Translations under genes and position numbers: made by a program
Shown: one piece after another, positions 11,598 to 21,866 of the stretch
Layout of the letters: each line of letters opens with the position of its first letter
Position numbering within the stretch: position 1 is the stretch's first letter
Assembly (NCBI RefSeq): GCF_028401385.1
Contig: NZ_JAQOMR010000001.1
Coordinates: 2,048,501 to 2,112,500 of the forward strand
DNA from: Marinicella algicola
Lineage (GTDB): Bacteria; Pseudomonadota; Gammaproteobacteria; Xanthomonadales; Marinicellaceae
DNA length: 64,000 nucleotides
Direction of reading: 5' to 3'
Notes under the pieces: generated by a model
What the model was told of the DNA's origin: nothing
Seen by the model: only the letters and a program-made list of their open reading frames with translations
Database searches by the model: none

Positions 11598-13679
11598 TTA
11601 TTCCGCCGCTGCCTTGAAATTACTGCGCGCCAGCGCCGAGCATTCGGCCATCACGGCAGAGGCCCGGGCAATCGGGTTGGTCAGGTAGAAATCGGTGATC
11701 GGCGATACGAAACCGGCCTCAGCCAGATCCCCGCCCTTCGACGCAGCCGTTTCGACCGCCTTGATATCAGCGTCAGCGATCGCGTCAAGCGCGGCGAGGT
11801 GCGGATACTCGGCGTAAAGCGCCGCACGCAGCGCCGCCAGCGAATCATAGGGAAGCGTCTTGCCGAGAATGCCGGAAAGCGCCCGCAATACCGCCCAGTC
11901 TTCACGTGCGTCACCCGGCGCAAACCCTGCGCGATTGGTCATCTGCACGCGGCCCTCAGTGTTAACGTAGGTACCCGATTTCTCGGTATAGGCGGCTGCC
12001 GGCAGCACCACATCGGCGTTCATCGCGCCGGCATCGCCGTGCGAGCCGAGATAGACCGTGAAACCAGCCTTCTTGGTAGAAAAATCAAGCTCATCTGCAC
12101 CAAGCAGGAAGAGAACATCCGTGTCACCAAGCATCGCGGCCGCAGTCTTGCCGCCCTCGCCCGGCACGAAACCGATATCGAGCCCGCCGACACGCGAGGC
12201 GGCAGTGTGAAGCACGGCAAAGCCGTTCCAGTCTTCGCTGACCGCGCCGACATCGCCGGCAAGTGCAGCCGCCTTCGACAATACGGCCGCGCCGTCTTCC
12301 CGCGTCAGCGCGCCCTGACCGATGAGGATGATCGGACGTTCGGCCTTCTTCAGAACGTCGAGGAAGTCGAGCGAACCGGAAGCCAGATCGGTGAGCGTCT
12401 GCGGTCCGGCGCCGAGATATTCATAATCATAACGAAGGTCGGCATGTTCGCCGATCACGCCGATCGGGAAGCTGGCCTTGCGGAAGCGCTTGCGGATACG
12501 GGCGTTCAGGATCGACGCCTCGAAACGCGGATTGGCACCAATGATCAGCAGCGCATCGGCGTTTTCAATGCCTTCGATCGTCGGGTTGAAGAGATAGCTG
12601 GCGCGGCCATTGGTCGGATCAAGCTTCGTCCCATCCTGACGACAGTCGATATTCGATGATCCAAGCGCGCTCATCAGTCCCTTGAGGGCATACATTTCCT
12701 CAACGCTTGCCAGATCACCGGCAATCGCGCCGATCCTGTCGCCGCTGACACCGTTGATGGCGGCATTGATCGTTTCGAAGGCGTCATTCCAGTTCGATGC
12801 CTGCAGACGACCATTGGTGCGGATATAGGGCTTGTCGATGCGCTGGGTGCGAAGGCCGTCCCAGATGAAGCGGGTCTTGTCGGAGATCCACTCCTCATTC
12901 ACCTCTTCATTGACGCGCGGCATGATGCGCATCACTTCGCGGCCCCGGGTATCAACGCGGATCGCCGAACCGACGGCATCCATCACGTCGATGCTCTCGG
13001 TCTTGTTCAGCTCCCACGGACGGGCCGTGAACGCGAAGGGCTTGGAGGTCAGCGCGCCGACCGGACAAAGGTCAACCACATTGCCCTGCAGCTCCGACGT
13101 CATCGCCTGTTCAAGATAGGTGGTGATTTCAGCATCTTCGCCGCGGCCGATCAGACCAAGCTCGGAAATGCCGGCCACTTCCGTGGTGAAGCGGACACAG
13201 CGCGTGCAGTGAATGCAGCGGTTCATCACGGTCTTGACCAGCGGGCCGATATACTTGTCTTCGACGGCGCGCTTGTCTTCCTGATAGCGCGAGGCGTCGA
13301 TACCGAAGGCCATGGCCTGGTCCTGCAGGTCGCATTCGCCGCCCTGGTCGCAGATCGGGCAATCGAGCGGATGGTTGATGAGCAGGAACTCCATCACCCC
13401 TTCGCGCGCCTTCTTGACCATCGGCGTCTTGGTATAGATTTCCGGCAACGAACCATCCGGTCCGCCACGCACATCCTTGACACCCATGGCGCAGGAGGCT
13501 GCCGGCTTCGGCGGCCCGCCCTTCACCTGAATGAGGCACATGCGGCAATTGCCGGCAATCGACAGCCGCTCGTGAAAGCAGAAGCGCGGGATTTCGGCGC
13601 CCGCCGCTTCCGCCGCCTGCAGCAGCGTGTAGTGGTCGGGAACCTCGATTTCCTTGCCGTCTACAATCAGATTTACCAT
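11598..13679 (-). CDS. nuoG: NADH-quinone oxidoreductase subunit G
   Basis: The 693-residue iron-sulfur subunit of the NADH-oxidising module. N-terminal [2Fe-2S] ligands are in [15 protein letters not shown] (near residue 34), followed by [12 protein letters not shown] (near 110) and the [4Fe-4S] motif [10 protein letters not shown] (near 155). The remaining two thirds is a molybdopterin-oxidoreductase-like fold without evident cofactor duty. The length is typical of Alphaproteobacteria. It follows the pentapeptide-repeat gene after 85 bases. Confidence 0.96.
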   Translation of the reverse strand: MVNLIVDGKEIEVPDHYTLLQAAEAAGAEIPRFCFHERLSIAGNCRMCLIQVKGGPPKPAASCAMGVKDVRGGPDGSLPEIYTKTPMVKKAREGVMEFLLINHPLDCPICDQGGECDLQDQAMAFGIDASRYQEDKRAVEDKYIGPLVKTVMNRCIHCTRCVRFTTEVAGISELGLIGRGEDAEITTYLEQAMTSELQGNVVDLCPVGALTSKPFAFTARPWELNKTESIDVMDAVGSAIRVDTRGREVMRIMPRVNEEVNEEWISDKTRFIWDGLRTQRIDKPYIRTNGRLQASNWNDAFETINAAINGVSGDRIGAIAGDLASVEEMYALKGLMSALGSSNIDCRQDGTKLDPTNGRASYLFNPTIEGIENADALLIIGANPRFEASILNARIRKRFRKASFPIGVIGEHADLRYDYEYLGAGPQTLTDLASGSLDFLDVLKKAERPIILIGQGALTREDGAAVLSKAAALAGDVGAVSEDWNGFAVLHTAASRVGGLDIGFVPGEGGKTAAAMLGDTDVLFLLGADELDFSTKKAGFTVYLGSHGDAGAMNADVVLPAAAYTEKSGTYVNTEGRVQMTNRAGFAPGDAREDWAVLRALSGILGKTLPYDSLAALRAALYAEYPHLAALDAIADADIKAVETAASKGGDLAEAGFVSPITDFYLTNPIARASAVMAECSALARSNFKAAAE

Positions 13680-13764
13680 ATCCGTTTTTCCCGCTTCGCC
13701 GTTGGTCCGAAAGAGACCGACGGCAGTCTATTCTCGATTGCGTCCGCCCGATCAGGGTTAGGCT

Positions 13765-14124
13765 TCAAGTCTTATGTTCTTTCCATAACGCCAGCAATTC
13801 ACCGACATTGATGCCTTCGATCGTCATACCGTCGAGACGGCAGTCGCTGATAGAGACGCCGGAGAGATTGGCATCCGTCACCACCGTGCCCGAAAGGTTG
13901 GCGTTGTTAACACTCCATCCCGACATATTCACATTCTCAAACCTGCAGCCCGACATGTTCACGTCATCGAATTTGGAGCCCGAGAGCGTGACCCCGTGAT
14001 AGCTGCCGCCGGAGAGATTGACATTTTCGTAGGAAACCCCGGACAGGTTGACATCGTCAAACACCGATCCGGAAAGATCACTCTTTCTGGCATCGATGCG
14101 ACTGGCCTGTCCGTGGATCTCCAT
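13765..14124 (-). CDS. Pentapeptide-repeat protein inside the nuo operon
   Basis: A 119-residue soluble protein. From about residue 15 to 104 it is a strict ten-residue repeat of the form (D/N/T)(L/M)SGxx(F/Y)x(D/N)(V/A), about nine copies, for example DLSGSVFDDV, NLSGVSYENV and NMSGCRFENV. This is two pentapeptide repeats per unit and should fold as a right-handed quadrilateral beta-helix. The tail GMTIEGINVGELLALW resembles the C-terminal cap common in such proteins. It starts four bases after the nuoF stop and is followed by nuoG, so it should be co-expressed with complex I. No function is established from sequence; a role in assembly or binding to the hydrophilic arm is only a guess. Confidence 0.82.
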   Translation of the reverse strand: MEIHGQASRIDARKSDLSGSVFDDVNLSGVSYENVNLSGGSYHGVTLSGSKFDDVNMSGCRFENVNMSGWSVNNANLSGTVVTDANLSGVSISDCRLDGMTIEGINVGELLALWKEHKT

Positions 14125-14128
14125 CTTT

Positions 14129-15428
14129 TCACTCCGCCGCTTCCATCACCGCACCTTCAGACGTGGCGTTGGCCGTGTATTGATCGATCCGCTTTTCGAT
14201 TTCCGGACGGAAATTGCGGATAAGTCCCTGGATCGGCCACGCCGCGGCATCGCCGAGCGCGCAAATGGTGTGGCCTTCAACCTGTTTGGTAACCTCGAAC
14301 AGCATGTCGATTTCGCGCTTTTGGGCCTTGCCGATGACCATGCGTTCCATCACCCGCCACATCCAGCCGGTGCCTTCGCGGCATGGCGTGCACTGGCCGC
14401 AGCTCTCATGTTTGAAGAATTCTGCCAGCCGGGCAATCGCCTTGATGATGTCGGTCGACTTGTCCATCACGATGGCACCGCCGGTCCCGAAGGAAGATTT
14501 GACTTCCTTCAGCCCGTCAAAGTCCATTTGCACGTCCATCATGTCTTCGGCCTTGACCACCGGGCACGATGCACCGCCGGGGATCACCGCCAGAAGATTG
14601 CTCCAGCCACCGCGAATCCTGCCACAATGCCGCTCGATCAACTCGCGGAAGGTTATTCCGAGGCTCTCCTCGACCACGCAGGGGCGGTTCACATGGCCGG
14701 AGACCATGAACACCTTGGTGCCAACATTGTTCGGGCGTCCGAAGGAAGAAAACCAGCTCGCGCCGCGACGCAGAATTGTCGGCGCAACAGCAATCGATCT
14801 CGACGTTGTTGACCGTGGTCGGCAGGCCGTAAAGGCCCATATTGGCCGGGAACGGCGGCTTCAGGCGGGGCTGCCCCTTCTTGCCCTCAAGGCTTTCCAG
14901 AAGCGCAGTTTCCTCACCGCAGATATAAGCGCCGGCGCCGTGGTGGACGAAAACGTCCATATCCCAGCCGCACTTGTTGTCCTTGCCGAGAAGGCCGGCA
15001 TCGTAGCATTCGTCGATCGCCGCCTGCAGCGCCTCGCGCTCGCGCATGAATTCGCCGCGGATATAGATATAGGCCGTATGCGCACCCATGCCGACGCCTG
15101 CCAGCAGGCAGCCCTCGATCAGGTGATGCGGATCGTGCCGCATGATCTCGCGGTCCTTGCAGGTGCCTGGTTCGGATTCGTCAGCATTCACAACAAGATA
15201 GTGCGTACGGTCATCCTTGGGCATGAACGACCATTTCAGCCCCGTCGGAAAGCCCGCGCCGCCACGACCACGCAGACCCGAATCCTTCATTTCCTGAACG
15301 ATCCAGTCGCGGCCCTTGTCGACCAAAGCCTTGGTGTTATCCCACGAACCACGCGCCATCGCGCCCTTCAGGGACTTGTCCCGATGACCGTAGAGGTTGG
15401 TGAAGATGCGATCCCTATCTTTTAACAT
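14129..15428 (-). CDS. nuoF: NADH-quinone oxidoreductase subunit F (one-base frame break)
   Basis: The NADH- and FMN-binding subunit that starts electron flow. The N-terminal half shows [16 protein letters not shown] near residue 50, the NADH/FMN glycine-rich motif. The C-terminal half shows [15 protein letters not shown], ligands of [4Fe-4S] cluster N3. The two halves are in different frames. At about 14798 the coding strand reads GTCGAGATCGATT, where GTCGAGTCGATT (VESIAVAP) is expected. Removing one base gives 432 residues, normal for the family. The gene starts ten bases after the nuoE stop. Confidence 0.93.
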
Positions 15429-15437
15429 GCTTCACTC

Positions 15438-16404
15438 CTAGCGCGATGTTCTGCCGAACACTTTTTCATATTCCTCGATGCCGCCCTTGGCGAGCACACC
15501 GGCCTGACGCACCCATTCGTCGCGTTCGATGCGGCCGCCGAGTTTCAGCGAACCATTGACCCAGGCGCATTCGCCCGGCGTCCATGCAGCAATCTGCTCG
15601 AATTTGTAAATGCCGATATCGTTCAAAAGCGTCTCTATCTTCGGACCGACGCCCGAAATCAACTTGAGATCATCAGGATCTTCCGGCTTGCGTTCGGCCG
15701 CCGGAGGGCGGTCACCTTTTGCACCGTCGATCGCCTCGGGCGTACCGGCATTGGCGTCGGTTCTCGTCCTCGCGAGCGGCTCCGGCATCATCGTCATCAT
15801 CCGTCAGCGACGTAAAACCACCTTCAGGCGCAGAGAACCAGCGGTCGATCTGCGGACCGGGCTTGATCTCGTCACCGCGGCCAGCCTCGAACGTATCGAT
15901 GATTTCCTCGAGCCGTTCCGGCGTCAGGTCTTCATAGGCATCCTTGAAGATCATCACCATCGGCGCGTTGGCGCAGGCGCCCTGGCACTCAACCTCTTCC
16001 CAGGACAGCGTGCCCTCAGCATTGGGCTCAAGGGCTGCTGCGTTGATCTTCTTCTTGCAGACATTGATCAGATCACCGGCGCCACGCAGCATGCAGGGCG
16101 TTGTGCCGCACACCTGAATATGAGCCTTGGTGCCAACCGGCTTCAGCTGGAACTGGGTATAGAAGGTCGCCACTTCGAGCACCCGGATCAGCGGCATGGA
16201 CAACATGGCGGCGACCTTTTCGATCGCCGCACGCGTCACCCAGCCGTCCTGCTCCTGCGCGCGCATCAAAAGCGGTATGACGGCAGACTGTTGGCGACCC
16301 TCGGGATATTTTTTGATCGTGGCTTCGGCCCACGCGGCATTCTCGTCTGAAAACGCAAATGCGGCGGGCTGGACATTCTCATCGGCTAGTCGGCGAACGG
16401 ACAT
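15438..16404 (-). CDS. nuoE: NADH-quinone oxidoreductase subunit E with C-terminal extension (one-base frame break)
   Basis: A thioredoxin-fold [2Fe-2S] subunit (cluster N1a). The cluster ligands are in CGTTPCMLRGAGDL (near residue 97) and CQGACANAP (near 140). The core ends near residue 190. After an acidic linker containing DDDDD the protein continues for about 100 residues with LISGVGPKIETLLNDIGI, a helix-hairpin-helix-like block, and a GRIERDEWVRQA segment. Such extensions are known in rhizobial NuoE. Core and extension are in different frames; the break lies somewhere between about 15755 and 15800 and one base appears extra. The corrected length is about 321 residues. Confidence 0.88.
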
Positions 16405-16526
16405 GCTCTCTTATACCTCTTCGGAGGTTTTGGTCACAGCTTTAGCATATCCCATGTTCTGGCACCGGCCTTCAACCGGTCCGGGACAGCAAAAAGCGGT
16501 TCTCGAAAATTCAAAGGCGTTAGCTC

Positions 16527-17717
16527 TCACCGATCCACCTCACCGAACACGATGTCGAGCGTCCCGATGATCGCGGTGACGTCGGCAAGCTGATGGCCCT
16601 TCGACATGAAGTCCATCGCGGACAGATGGGCAAAGCCCGGCGCACGGATCTTGCAGCGGTAAGGCTTGTTGGTGCCATCGGAGACGAGGTAGACGCCGAA
16701 TTCGCCCTTAGGCGCTTCCACGGCGGCATAAACCTCGCCCTCGGGCACATGATAGCCTTCGGTGTAAAGCTTGAAGTGGTGAATCAGCGCTTCCATCGAG
16801 CGCTTCATCTGCGCGCGTTTCGGCGGAACCACCTTGCCGTCCATCGAGTTGAACGGACCGGTCTTGGCATCGCCCAGAAGGCGCTCGACGCACTGCTTCA
16901 TGATCTTCACCGATTCGCGCATCTCGTTGATGCGCAGAACCCAGCGATCATAGCAGTCACCGTTCTTGCCAATCACCACATCGAAGTCGAGATCGGAATA
17001 GCATTCATAGGGCTGTGCCCGGCGCAGGTCCCAGGCAGCCCCCGAACCACGCACCATCGGGCCGGAGAAGCCCCAGGCGAAGGCGTCTTCGAGCGTGACA
17101 TTACCAATATCGACATTGCGTTGCTTGAAGATACGGTTACCAGCCAGAAGCGCTTCGATATCGTTGAGCTTTGCCGGGAACTGTTCGCACCACTTGCCGA
17201 TATCCTCGACCAGTTCGGGCGGCAGATCCTGATGCACGCCACCGGGGCGGAAATAGGCCGCATGCATGCGCGCGCCACAAGCCCGCTCATAGAACACCAT
17301 CAGCTTTTCGCGCTCTTCAAAACCCCAGAGCGGCGGCGTCAGCGCGCCAACGTCCATGGCGGCAGTGGTGCAGTTGAGAAGATGATTGAGAACACGGCCG
17401 ATCTCGGAAAACAGCACGCGGATGAGCTGACCACGGATCGGGATCTCGACGTCCAACAGCTTTTCCACGGCAAGCGCAAAGGCGTGCTCCTGGTTCATCG
17501 GCGCGACATAATCCAGCCGGTCGAAATAGGGTACAGCCTGCAGAAAGGTCTTGGTCTCGATCAGCTTCTCGGTCCCGCGGTGCAGCAGGCCGATATGCGG
17601 GTCGACACGTTCGACGATCTCGCCGTCCAGCTCCAGAACCAGACGCAGCACGCCATGGGCGGAGGGATGCTCCGGTCCGAAGTTGATCGTGAAATTGCGG
17701 ACATTATGTTCAGTCAT
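16527..17717 (-). CDS. nuoD: NADH-quinone oxidoreductase subunit D
   Basis: The 396-residue 49-kDa-type subunit that lines the quinone pocket. Motifs include [22 protein letters not shown] near residue 12 with the quinone-binding His, [12 protein letters not shown], and the C-terminal DIVFGEVDR. The start overlaps the stop of the GFA-type gene by four bases (ATGA). A 122-base spacer without clear features separates it from nuoE. NuoC and NuoD are separate genes here, unlike E. coli. Confidence 0.96.
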   Translation of the reverse strand: MTEHNVRNFTINFGPEHPSAHGVLRLVLELDGEIVERVDPHIGLLHRGTEKLIETKTFLQAVPYFDRLDYVAPMNQEHAFALAVEKLLDVEIPIRGQLIRVLFSEIGRVLNHLLNCTTAAMDVGALTPPLWGFEEREKLMVFYERACGARMHAAYFRPGGVHQDLPPELVEDIGKWCEQFPAKLNDIEALLAGNRIFKQRNVDIGNVTLEDAFAWGFSGPMVRGSGAAWDLRRAQPYECYSDLDFDVVIGKNGDCYDRWVLRINEMRESVKIMKQCVERLLGDAKTGPFNSMDGKVVPPKRAQMKRSMEALIHHFKLYTEGYHVPEGEVYAAVEAPKGEFGVYLVSDGTNKPYRCKIRAPGFAHLSAMDFMSKGHQLADVTAIIGTLDIVFGEVDR

Positions 17718-18148
17718 GCCGATGGATCCTGTTGTGAAGCATAGGCCGCGAAGAACTCTTCCGACGTCATCTTCCTGGTCTCGTTGGCGAAGGTGTAGTT
17801 GTCCGGCTTCTCGTCAACGAAGATTTCGCTGGTGAACCGGAAGGCCCCGGGCTGATCAAAGGCTTGCGCGGACACGACGACGTCAGAGCCATCCTGCATG
17901 CGCCAGAACAGCGTTGAACCGCAGGTCTTGCAGAACACCCGCTCACCATACTCTGACGATTTGTAGACACCGAGCATCGCCTCGTTTTCGATCTCAACGG
18001 CAGTGCCGCAGTCGACGCCGAGAAAACCCGCACCGCCGCTCCAGCGCCGGCACAACCCGCAATGGCACACACCCATCTCGTCACTTGCCGGTGCGGCGCT
18101 AAAACGAACCGCCCCGCAGATACAGCCGCCAGTCAACCGTTCAGCCAT
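17714..18148 (-). CDS. GFA/CENP-V-type zinc protein inside the nuo operon
   Basis: A 144-residue protein of the glutathione-dependent formaldehyde-activating (GFA, S-(hydroxymethyl)glutathione synthase-like) family. The zinc-binding pattern is visible: [10 protein letters not shown] near residue 7, [11 protein letters not shown] near 28 and [11 protein letters not shown] near 72. The start ATG at 18148 follows GAGGAGGGCGTG, a strong ribosome binding site. It starts ten bases after the nuoC stop and its last four bases overlap the nuoD start, so it is firmly within the operon. Many family members have no proven formaldehyde role, so the catalytic assignment stays open. Confidence 0.85.
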   Translation of the reverse strand: MAERLTGGCICGAVRFSAAPASDEMGVCHCGLCRRWSGGAGFLGVDCGTAVEIENEAMLGVYKSSEYGERVFCKTCGSTLFWRMQDGSDVVVSAQAFDQPGAFRFTSEIFVDEKPDNYTFANETRKMTSEEFFAAYASQQDPSA

Positions 18149-18158
18149 CACGCCCTCC

Positions 18159-18755
18159 TCAGCTCGCCTTCTCGTCACCAGGCAGGACGTAGTCGGGTCC
18201 TTCCCAGGGGCTGAGAAAATCAAAGCTGCGAAACTCCTGACGAAGTTCAACCGGCTCGTAGATCACGCGCTTGGCTTCCTCGTCATAACGCAGCTCGACA
18301 AAGCCGGTCGTCGGGAAGTCCTTGCGCAACGGATGCCCCTCGAAACCGTAATCGGTCAAAAGCCGGCGCAGGTCTGGATGGCCACTGAAAGGGATGCCGT
18401 ACATGTCCCAAGTCTCGCGCTCGAACCAGTCGGCGCCCGGAAAGATCGAGGTGATCGACGGCACAACTTCGTCTTCATCCACAGCAACTTTGATCCGGAT
18501 ACGGGCGTTCTGGGTCGGAGACAGAAGGTGATAGACAACATCGAAGCGCTGTGCCCGGCCGGGCCAGTCCACACCGCATACGTCAATAATGATTGCGAAG
18601 GCGCACTGGCCGTCATCGCGCAGGAACTTTGCGACATCCACGATCGCGCCCGGCGTCGTGAATACCGTCAGTTCGCCATGGGCGACGCGAGCATCATGAA
18701 CACCGCTGCATACTTCGCGGATATGGGCGCCGAGATCGTTCAAAACTTCACTCAT
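18159..18755 (-). CDS. nuoC: NADH-quinone oxidoreductase subunit C
   Basis: The 198-residue 30-kDa-type subunit of the hydrophilic arm. Conserved blocks are [20 protein letters not shown] near residue 110 and [16 protein letters not shown] near 133. The start ATG at 18755 lies about 15 bases after the corrected nuoB stop. The frame is intact and the length is typical for a non-fused NuoC. Confidence 0.95.
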   Translation of the reverse strand: MSEVLNDLGAHIREVCSGVHDARVAHGELTVFTTPGAIVDVAKFLRDDGQCAFAIIIDVCGVDWPGRAQRFDVVYHLLSPTQNARIRIKVAVDEDEVVPSITSIFPGADWFERETWDMYGIPFSGHPDLRRLLTDYGFEGHPLRKDFPTTGFVELRYDEEAKRVIYEPVELRQEFRSFDFLSPWEGPDYVLPGDEKAS

Positions 18756-18770
18756 TATGGTCTCCAGCCG

Positions 18771-19348
18771 CTATCGCTCGATCGTGCCGGTGCGCCGGAT
18801 CTTTTCTGCAGCAAAAGCACGCCGTAAAGCAACGCCTCGGCCGTGGGCGGACAGCCCGGCACGTAAATGTCGACGGGAACGACTCGGTCGCATCCACGCA
18901 CAACGGAATAGGAATAGTGATAATAGCCGCCGCCATTGGCACAGGAGCCCATGGAGATGACATAGCGCGGCTCCGGCATCTGGTCATAGACCTTGCGAAG
19001 CGCAGGCGCCATCTTGTTGGTCAGCGTTCCGGCAACGATCATCACATCCGACTGGCGCGGAGAGGCGCGCGGAGCAAACCCAAAGCGCTCGCAGTCATAG
19101 CGCGGCATCGACATCTGCATCATCTCGACGGCGCAGCATGCGAGACCGAACTGCATCCACATCAGGGAGCCGGTACGCGCCCAGGTGATCAGCTGCGCGG
19201 AAGAGGTAACGAGAAAGCCCTTGTCGGCAAGCTCATTGTTGATTTCACCGAAAAAGCGGTCGTCAGCGCCGACAGGTTTGTTCGTTATCGGGTCGATCAC
19301 GCCTTTCGGCGCCGGTGCGACCAGAGTTCTGTCCTGGCTCACTCCCAT
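18771..19348 (-). CDS. nuoB: NADH-quinone oxidoreductase subunit B (one-base frame break near the end)
   Basis: The subunit carrying cluster N2, the last iron-sulfur centre before quinone. The ligands appear in [10 protein letters not shown] near residue 60, [23 protein letters not shown] near 120 and [15 protein letters not shown] near 150. The start is taken at ATG 19348 (MGVSQD), with AAGGAG upstream. An A-run at 18802-18805 (TTTT on plus) is one short: adding a base gives the family-typical end [12 protein letters not shown] and a stop at 18771, 192 residues in all. As read, the frame runs on instead to 18755. The start overlaps the corrected nuoA end by ten bases. Confidence 0.93.
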
Positions 19349-19703
19349 TCGAGTGCTCCTTTTTCCATTCATAGATGAAGCCGATTGTCAGCACGCCCAG
19401 AAAGACCATCATAGACCAGAAACCGAACCAGCCAATATCGCCGAAGGATGCTGCCCAGGGAAACAGGAAAGCCACTTCAAGATCAAAGATGATGAACAGG
19501 ATCGCAACCAGATAGAAGCGGATATCGAACTTCATGCGGGCGTCGTCAAACGCGTTGAAACCGCACTCATAGGCCGAAAGCTTCTCCGCATCGGGCGCTT
19601 TGAAGGCCAGCGCAAACGGCGCGACCATCAGGGCCAACCCGATGACGAGACAGATGGCGATAAAGATGACGATCGGAATATAGGAACTGAGGACTTCAGC
19701 CAT
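19339..19703 (-). CDS. nuoA: NADH-quinone oxidoreductase subunit A (one-base frame break at the end)
   Basis: The first gene of the operon, a three-helix membrane subunit. [20 protein letters not shown] near residue 45 is the conserved loop that reaches the quinone chamber, and [15 protein letters not shown] follows. As read, the frame runs past its proper end into the nuoB region. At 19360-19364 five A on the coding strand should be six; this restores the usual end EWKKGALEWE with a stop at 19339, 121 residues. The corrected stop overlaps the nuoB start, matching the normal nuoA/nuoB coupling. Confidence 0.93.
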
Positions 19704-20112
19704 AAAAACACCCTTGCCGTTTGATGGCGCCCGGGTCAGCGCACCCGCAGAATAGACCGCGGTACCGAAAATTGATAGATGTCGGGGTTGTGGTTAGCGC
19801 AGCCAGCGCGCTCGCGCAAGCCATTGCGACTTCATTTCGTGGCGCTGCAACAATCTTTGCAGAATGGAATGCGGCGTTTTTGCGCCCTTTGCTGCATCCG
19901 ATCCAATGTGCGGCAATTTGCTGCGCCCGCACGGATGCTCGTCGCGTCGACCATGACGGATCTCAAAAGAGACGTGGCCCGAAAGCCAGGCGACCGGCAT
20001 GGGCCAAACCTTTTCTATAAAGAGGTCCCAAATGCCCAAGCCAGCAATTACACTGACCTGCCTGCAAACTGCAGCGCAATAATATGGGAGAAACATTTTC
20101 TGATAAGAAAAA
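19704..20112. other. Intergenic region upstream of nuoA
   Basis: A 409-base stretch with no convincing gene, between the nuoA start (minus) and the 3' end of tRNA-Asp (minus). It must hold the promoter of the long nuo operon. I could not assign a confident -35/-10 pair. Short reading frames on both strands here have no family features. Confidence 0.4.
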
Positions 20113-20189
20113 TGGCGCGAGTGACGGGGCTCGAACCCGCGACCTCCGGCGTGACAGGCCGGCACTCTAACCAGCTGAGCTACACCCGC
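20113..20189 (-). tRNA. tRNA-Asp(GTC)
   Basis: A complete cloverleaf on the minus strand, 77 bases with encoded CCA. The acceptor stem GCGGGTG pairs with CACTCGC (one G-T). The D arm is AGCTCAGCTGGTTAGAGT-like, the anticodon stem CCGGC/GCCGG closes loop CTGTCAC with anticodon GTC, and the T loop is TTCGAGC. The discriminator base is G. Confidence 0.95.
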
Positions 20190-20559
20190 GCATTTGGCCG
20201 TTTCAGGATCAAGCGCTTGTTTTCGTGAGCGCTTGTCTGTCTGGCGTGAGCGGCTGTTTAAGGGGACACCTGCTAGTGTCAAGCAGCTTGTCACGCATTT
20301 CTGTTTTTTGTGCGACAGCTCTCAAGAGGCCTGCAAAACCGGGAAAACCGCTTTCAGAAATTATATTGCTGCTACGCGGGCACTGAACACCTTCTGGTGA
20401 AGAAGCGACCTTAAGGCGCCAGAACACCGAGGTGATTCACACGATACCCCTTCCCCGGCCCGCATCCTCCGGCGACCTTTTGAAAAAAATGCAGATTCCG
20501 CGAAAACCCTCTTGCGGTTTTCGTTCTATCCGCCTATTTCACGCACCACCAACGCGGTC
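20190..20559. other. Intergenic region between divergent tRNA genes
   Basis: A 370-base stretch without a gene, between tRNA-Asp (minus) and tRNA-Val (plus). It contains a 10-bp palindrome CAAGCGCTTG at 20210-20219, and AGCGCTTGT occurs twice, at 20212-20220 and 20228-20236. Promoters for both tRNAs must lie here; none was clear enough to place. Confidence 0.35.
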
Positions 20560-20635
20560 GGGCGATTAGCTCAGTTGGTAGAGCGCCTCGTTTACACCGA
20601 GGATGTCGGGAGTTCGAGTCTCTCATCGCCCACCA
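20560..20635 (+). tRNA. tRNA-Val(TAC)
   Basis: A 76-base cloverleaf with encoded CCA. Acceptor GGGCGAT pairs with ATCGCCC. The D arm TAGCTCAGTTGGTAGAGC is standard. The anticodon arm CCTCG/CGAGG closes loop TTTACAC with anticodon TAC. The T loop is TTCGAGT and the discriminator is A. Confidence 0.95.
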
Positions 20636-20953
20636 TTCTTCTTCATGCAGTATGATTGCCTTCAGCCAGCAGGGTTGGCTGCGTGATTTGGTTATGATGA
20701 GACTTTCAGATCCGCCCTTCGCTCATGACATGCGCTCTTCGCGAAAGGGCTCGCCACCCGTCCGATCGCACAAGGTCGGCTGCTGCAGCGCTGGACAATT
20801 CACAACGGCATTTCCATCCACAGTAAAAAAGCCCGGAATATTCCACAATCCCAGACACTATTCCGTTCGTTAACGTTGAACTACATAAGTATAAAAACTT
20901 GATTGCGCTGCCATTAAGGATTAACCTCCTCAAAATCGGGAGAGGATCCGAAA
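20636..20953. other. Intergenic region before the zinc-ribbon peptide gene
   Basis: A 318-base region without a supported gene. The last 80 bases are AT-rich and contain GTTAAC and TATAAAAAC-like tracts, so they probably carry the promoter for the gene at 20954. A ribosome binding site GAGAGGA precedes that start. Confidence 0.35.
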
Positions 20954-21181
20954 ATGGCTCGCTATAAATGTACCGACTGTATGATGGTGCAGGATACTGG
21001 GCGTGTGTGCCGTCGTTGTGGCAGCTACAGTCTCGCTGCGCTTGAGACCCATAGCGGAGGCGCTGTGGAGAAAAAGCACGAGACACAAGCGCCCGCGACC
21101 ATGCCATATAACATGCCGGTATGGATATCCTTTTTCGGGATCGCCATACTCACCAGCTATCTGATGATCTTTCACATGTGA
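20954..21181 (+). CDS. Small zinc-ribbon membrane protein of unknown function
   Basis: A 75-residue protein. Two CxxC pairs, CTDC at residues 6-9 and CRRC at 19-22, form a probable zinc ribbon at the N-terminus. A single hydrophobic segment, about residues 53-74 (VWISFFGIAILTSYLMIF), follows a polar linker and ends at the C-terminus. This suggests a tail-anchored inner-membrane protein with a cytoplasmic zinc knuckle. The start ATG has GAGAGGA about seven bases upstream. I do not recognise a named family. Codon use looks like that of its neighbours. Confidence 0.65.
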   Translation: MARYKCTDCMMVQDTGRVCRRCGSYSLAALETHSGGAVEKKHETQAPATMPYNMPVWISFFGIAILTSYLMIFHM

Positions 21182-21445
21182 TTTCTTGCCGCGAATTGGC
21201 AGGCCAGGGCCGTCGTGAAGAAACTGACCTGTGCCATCGAGATAATCGCCACTTGCGGTCAGGTTTTGACGAAATCGACTTTTATCCGCCTGCAGCCAGA
21301 GTGGAGTGTGCCATTCATGCGGTGCGCGGGCCTAAGCGAGAGCGCTCCCGCAAGGGGCCGGCTTCCCGCACAGCGCCATTTTCATTCGAGATCAAAGAAT
21401 GCACCACCAAGCCGGCTGATAGCTCTGCCTTGAAGTGTCTGCCGC

Positions 21446-21766
21446 TCAGGCGGTACGGTGCTTTTCGCCGTCAGAAAACAGCGATTTGCCGTTCTGGTCC
21501 ACGATCTGCTTGCCCTTCTTGAGGCTCCACTCGATCGCTTCATCCTGTGATGAGAACAGGTCAGCCCGGATGAAGGTCCGAACCAGCGTTTCCTCGCCGA
21601 TTTCCTTCTCGATTCGACCTTGAAGCCTGTACTGCGCGCCTTCCTTCGCCGGTTCGGCGAAAATGATGCAGTCCTCGTGGACGATCGACTTTACAGCCTG
21701 CTCATTCTCTTGGCCGCCGCCACCACCGGAAAACAAAGAACCGAGCTTCGAGAAAAACGATGCCAT
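21446..21766 (-). CDS. HlyU family protein
   Basis: A 106-residue protein resembling the rhizobial HlyU family (HlyU in Vibrio is a virulence-gene regulator, but this branch is short and its function is untested). The N-terminus MASFFSKLGSLFSGGGGG is followed by VHEDCIIFAEPAKEGAQYRLQG-like sequence and FIRADLFSSQDEAIEWSLKKGKQIVDQ. ATG at 21766 is preferred over GTG at 21772 because AAGGAG then sits nine bases upstream. The about 260 bases between it and the zinc-ribbon gene hold no supported gene. Confidence 0.75.
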   Translation of the reverse strand: MASFFSKLGSLFSGGGGGQENEQAVKSIVHEDCIIFAEPAKEGAQYRLQGRIEKEIGEETLVRTFIRADLFSSQDEAIEWSLKKGKQIVDQNGKSLFSDGEKHRTA

Positions 21767-21866
21767 AGACACAAACTCCTTTTTAGCGTTTTTAACCGAT
21801 CAACCTTGTTTTCGCCAGACCGGCCTGTGAGATTCCACTGCGGCAGAAAGCAGCGAGCTGAAACGA

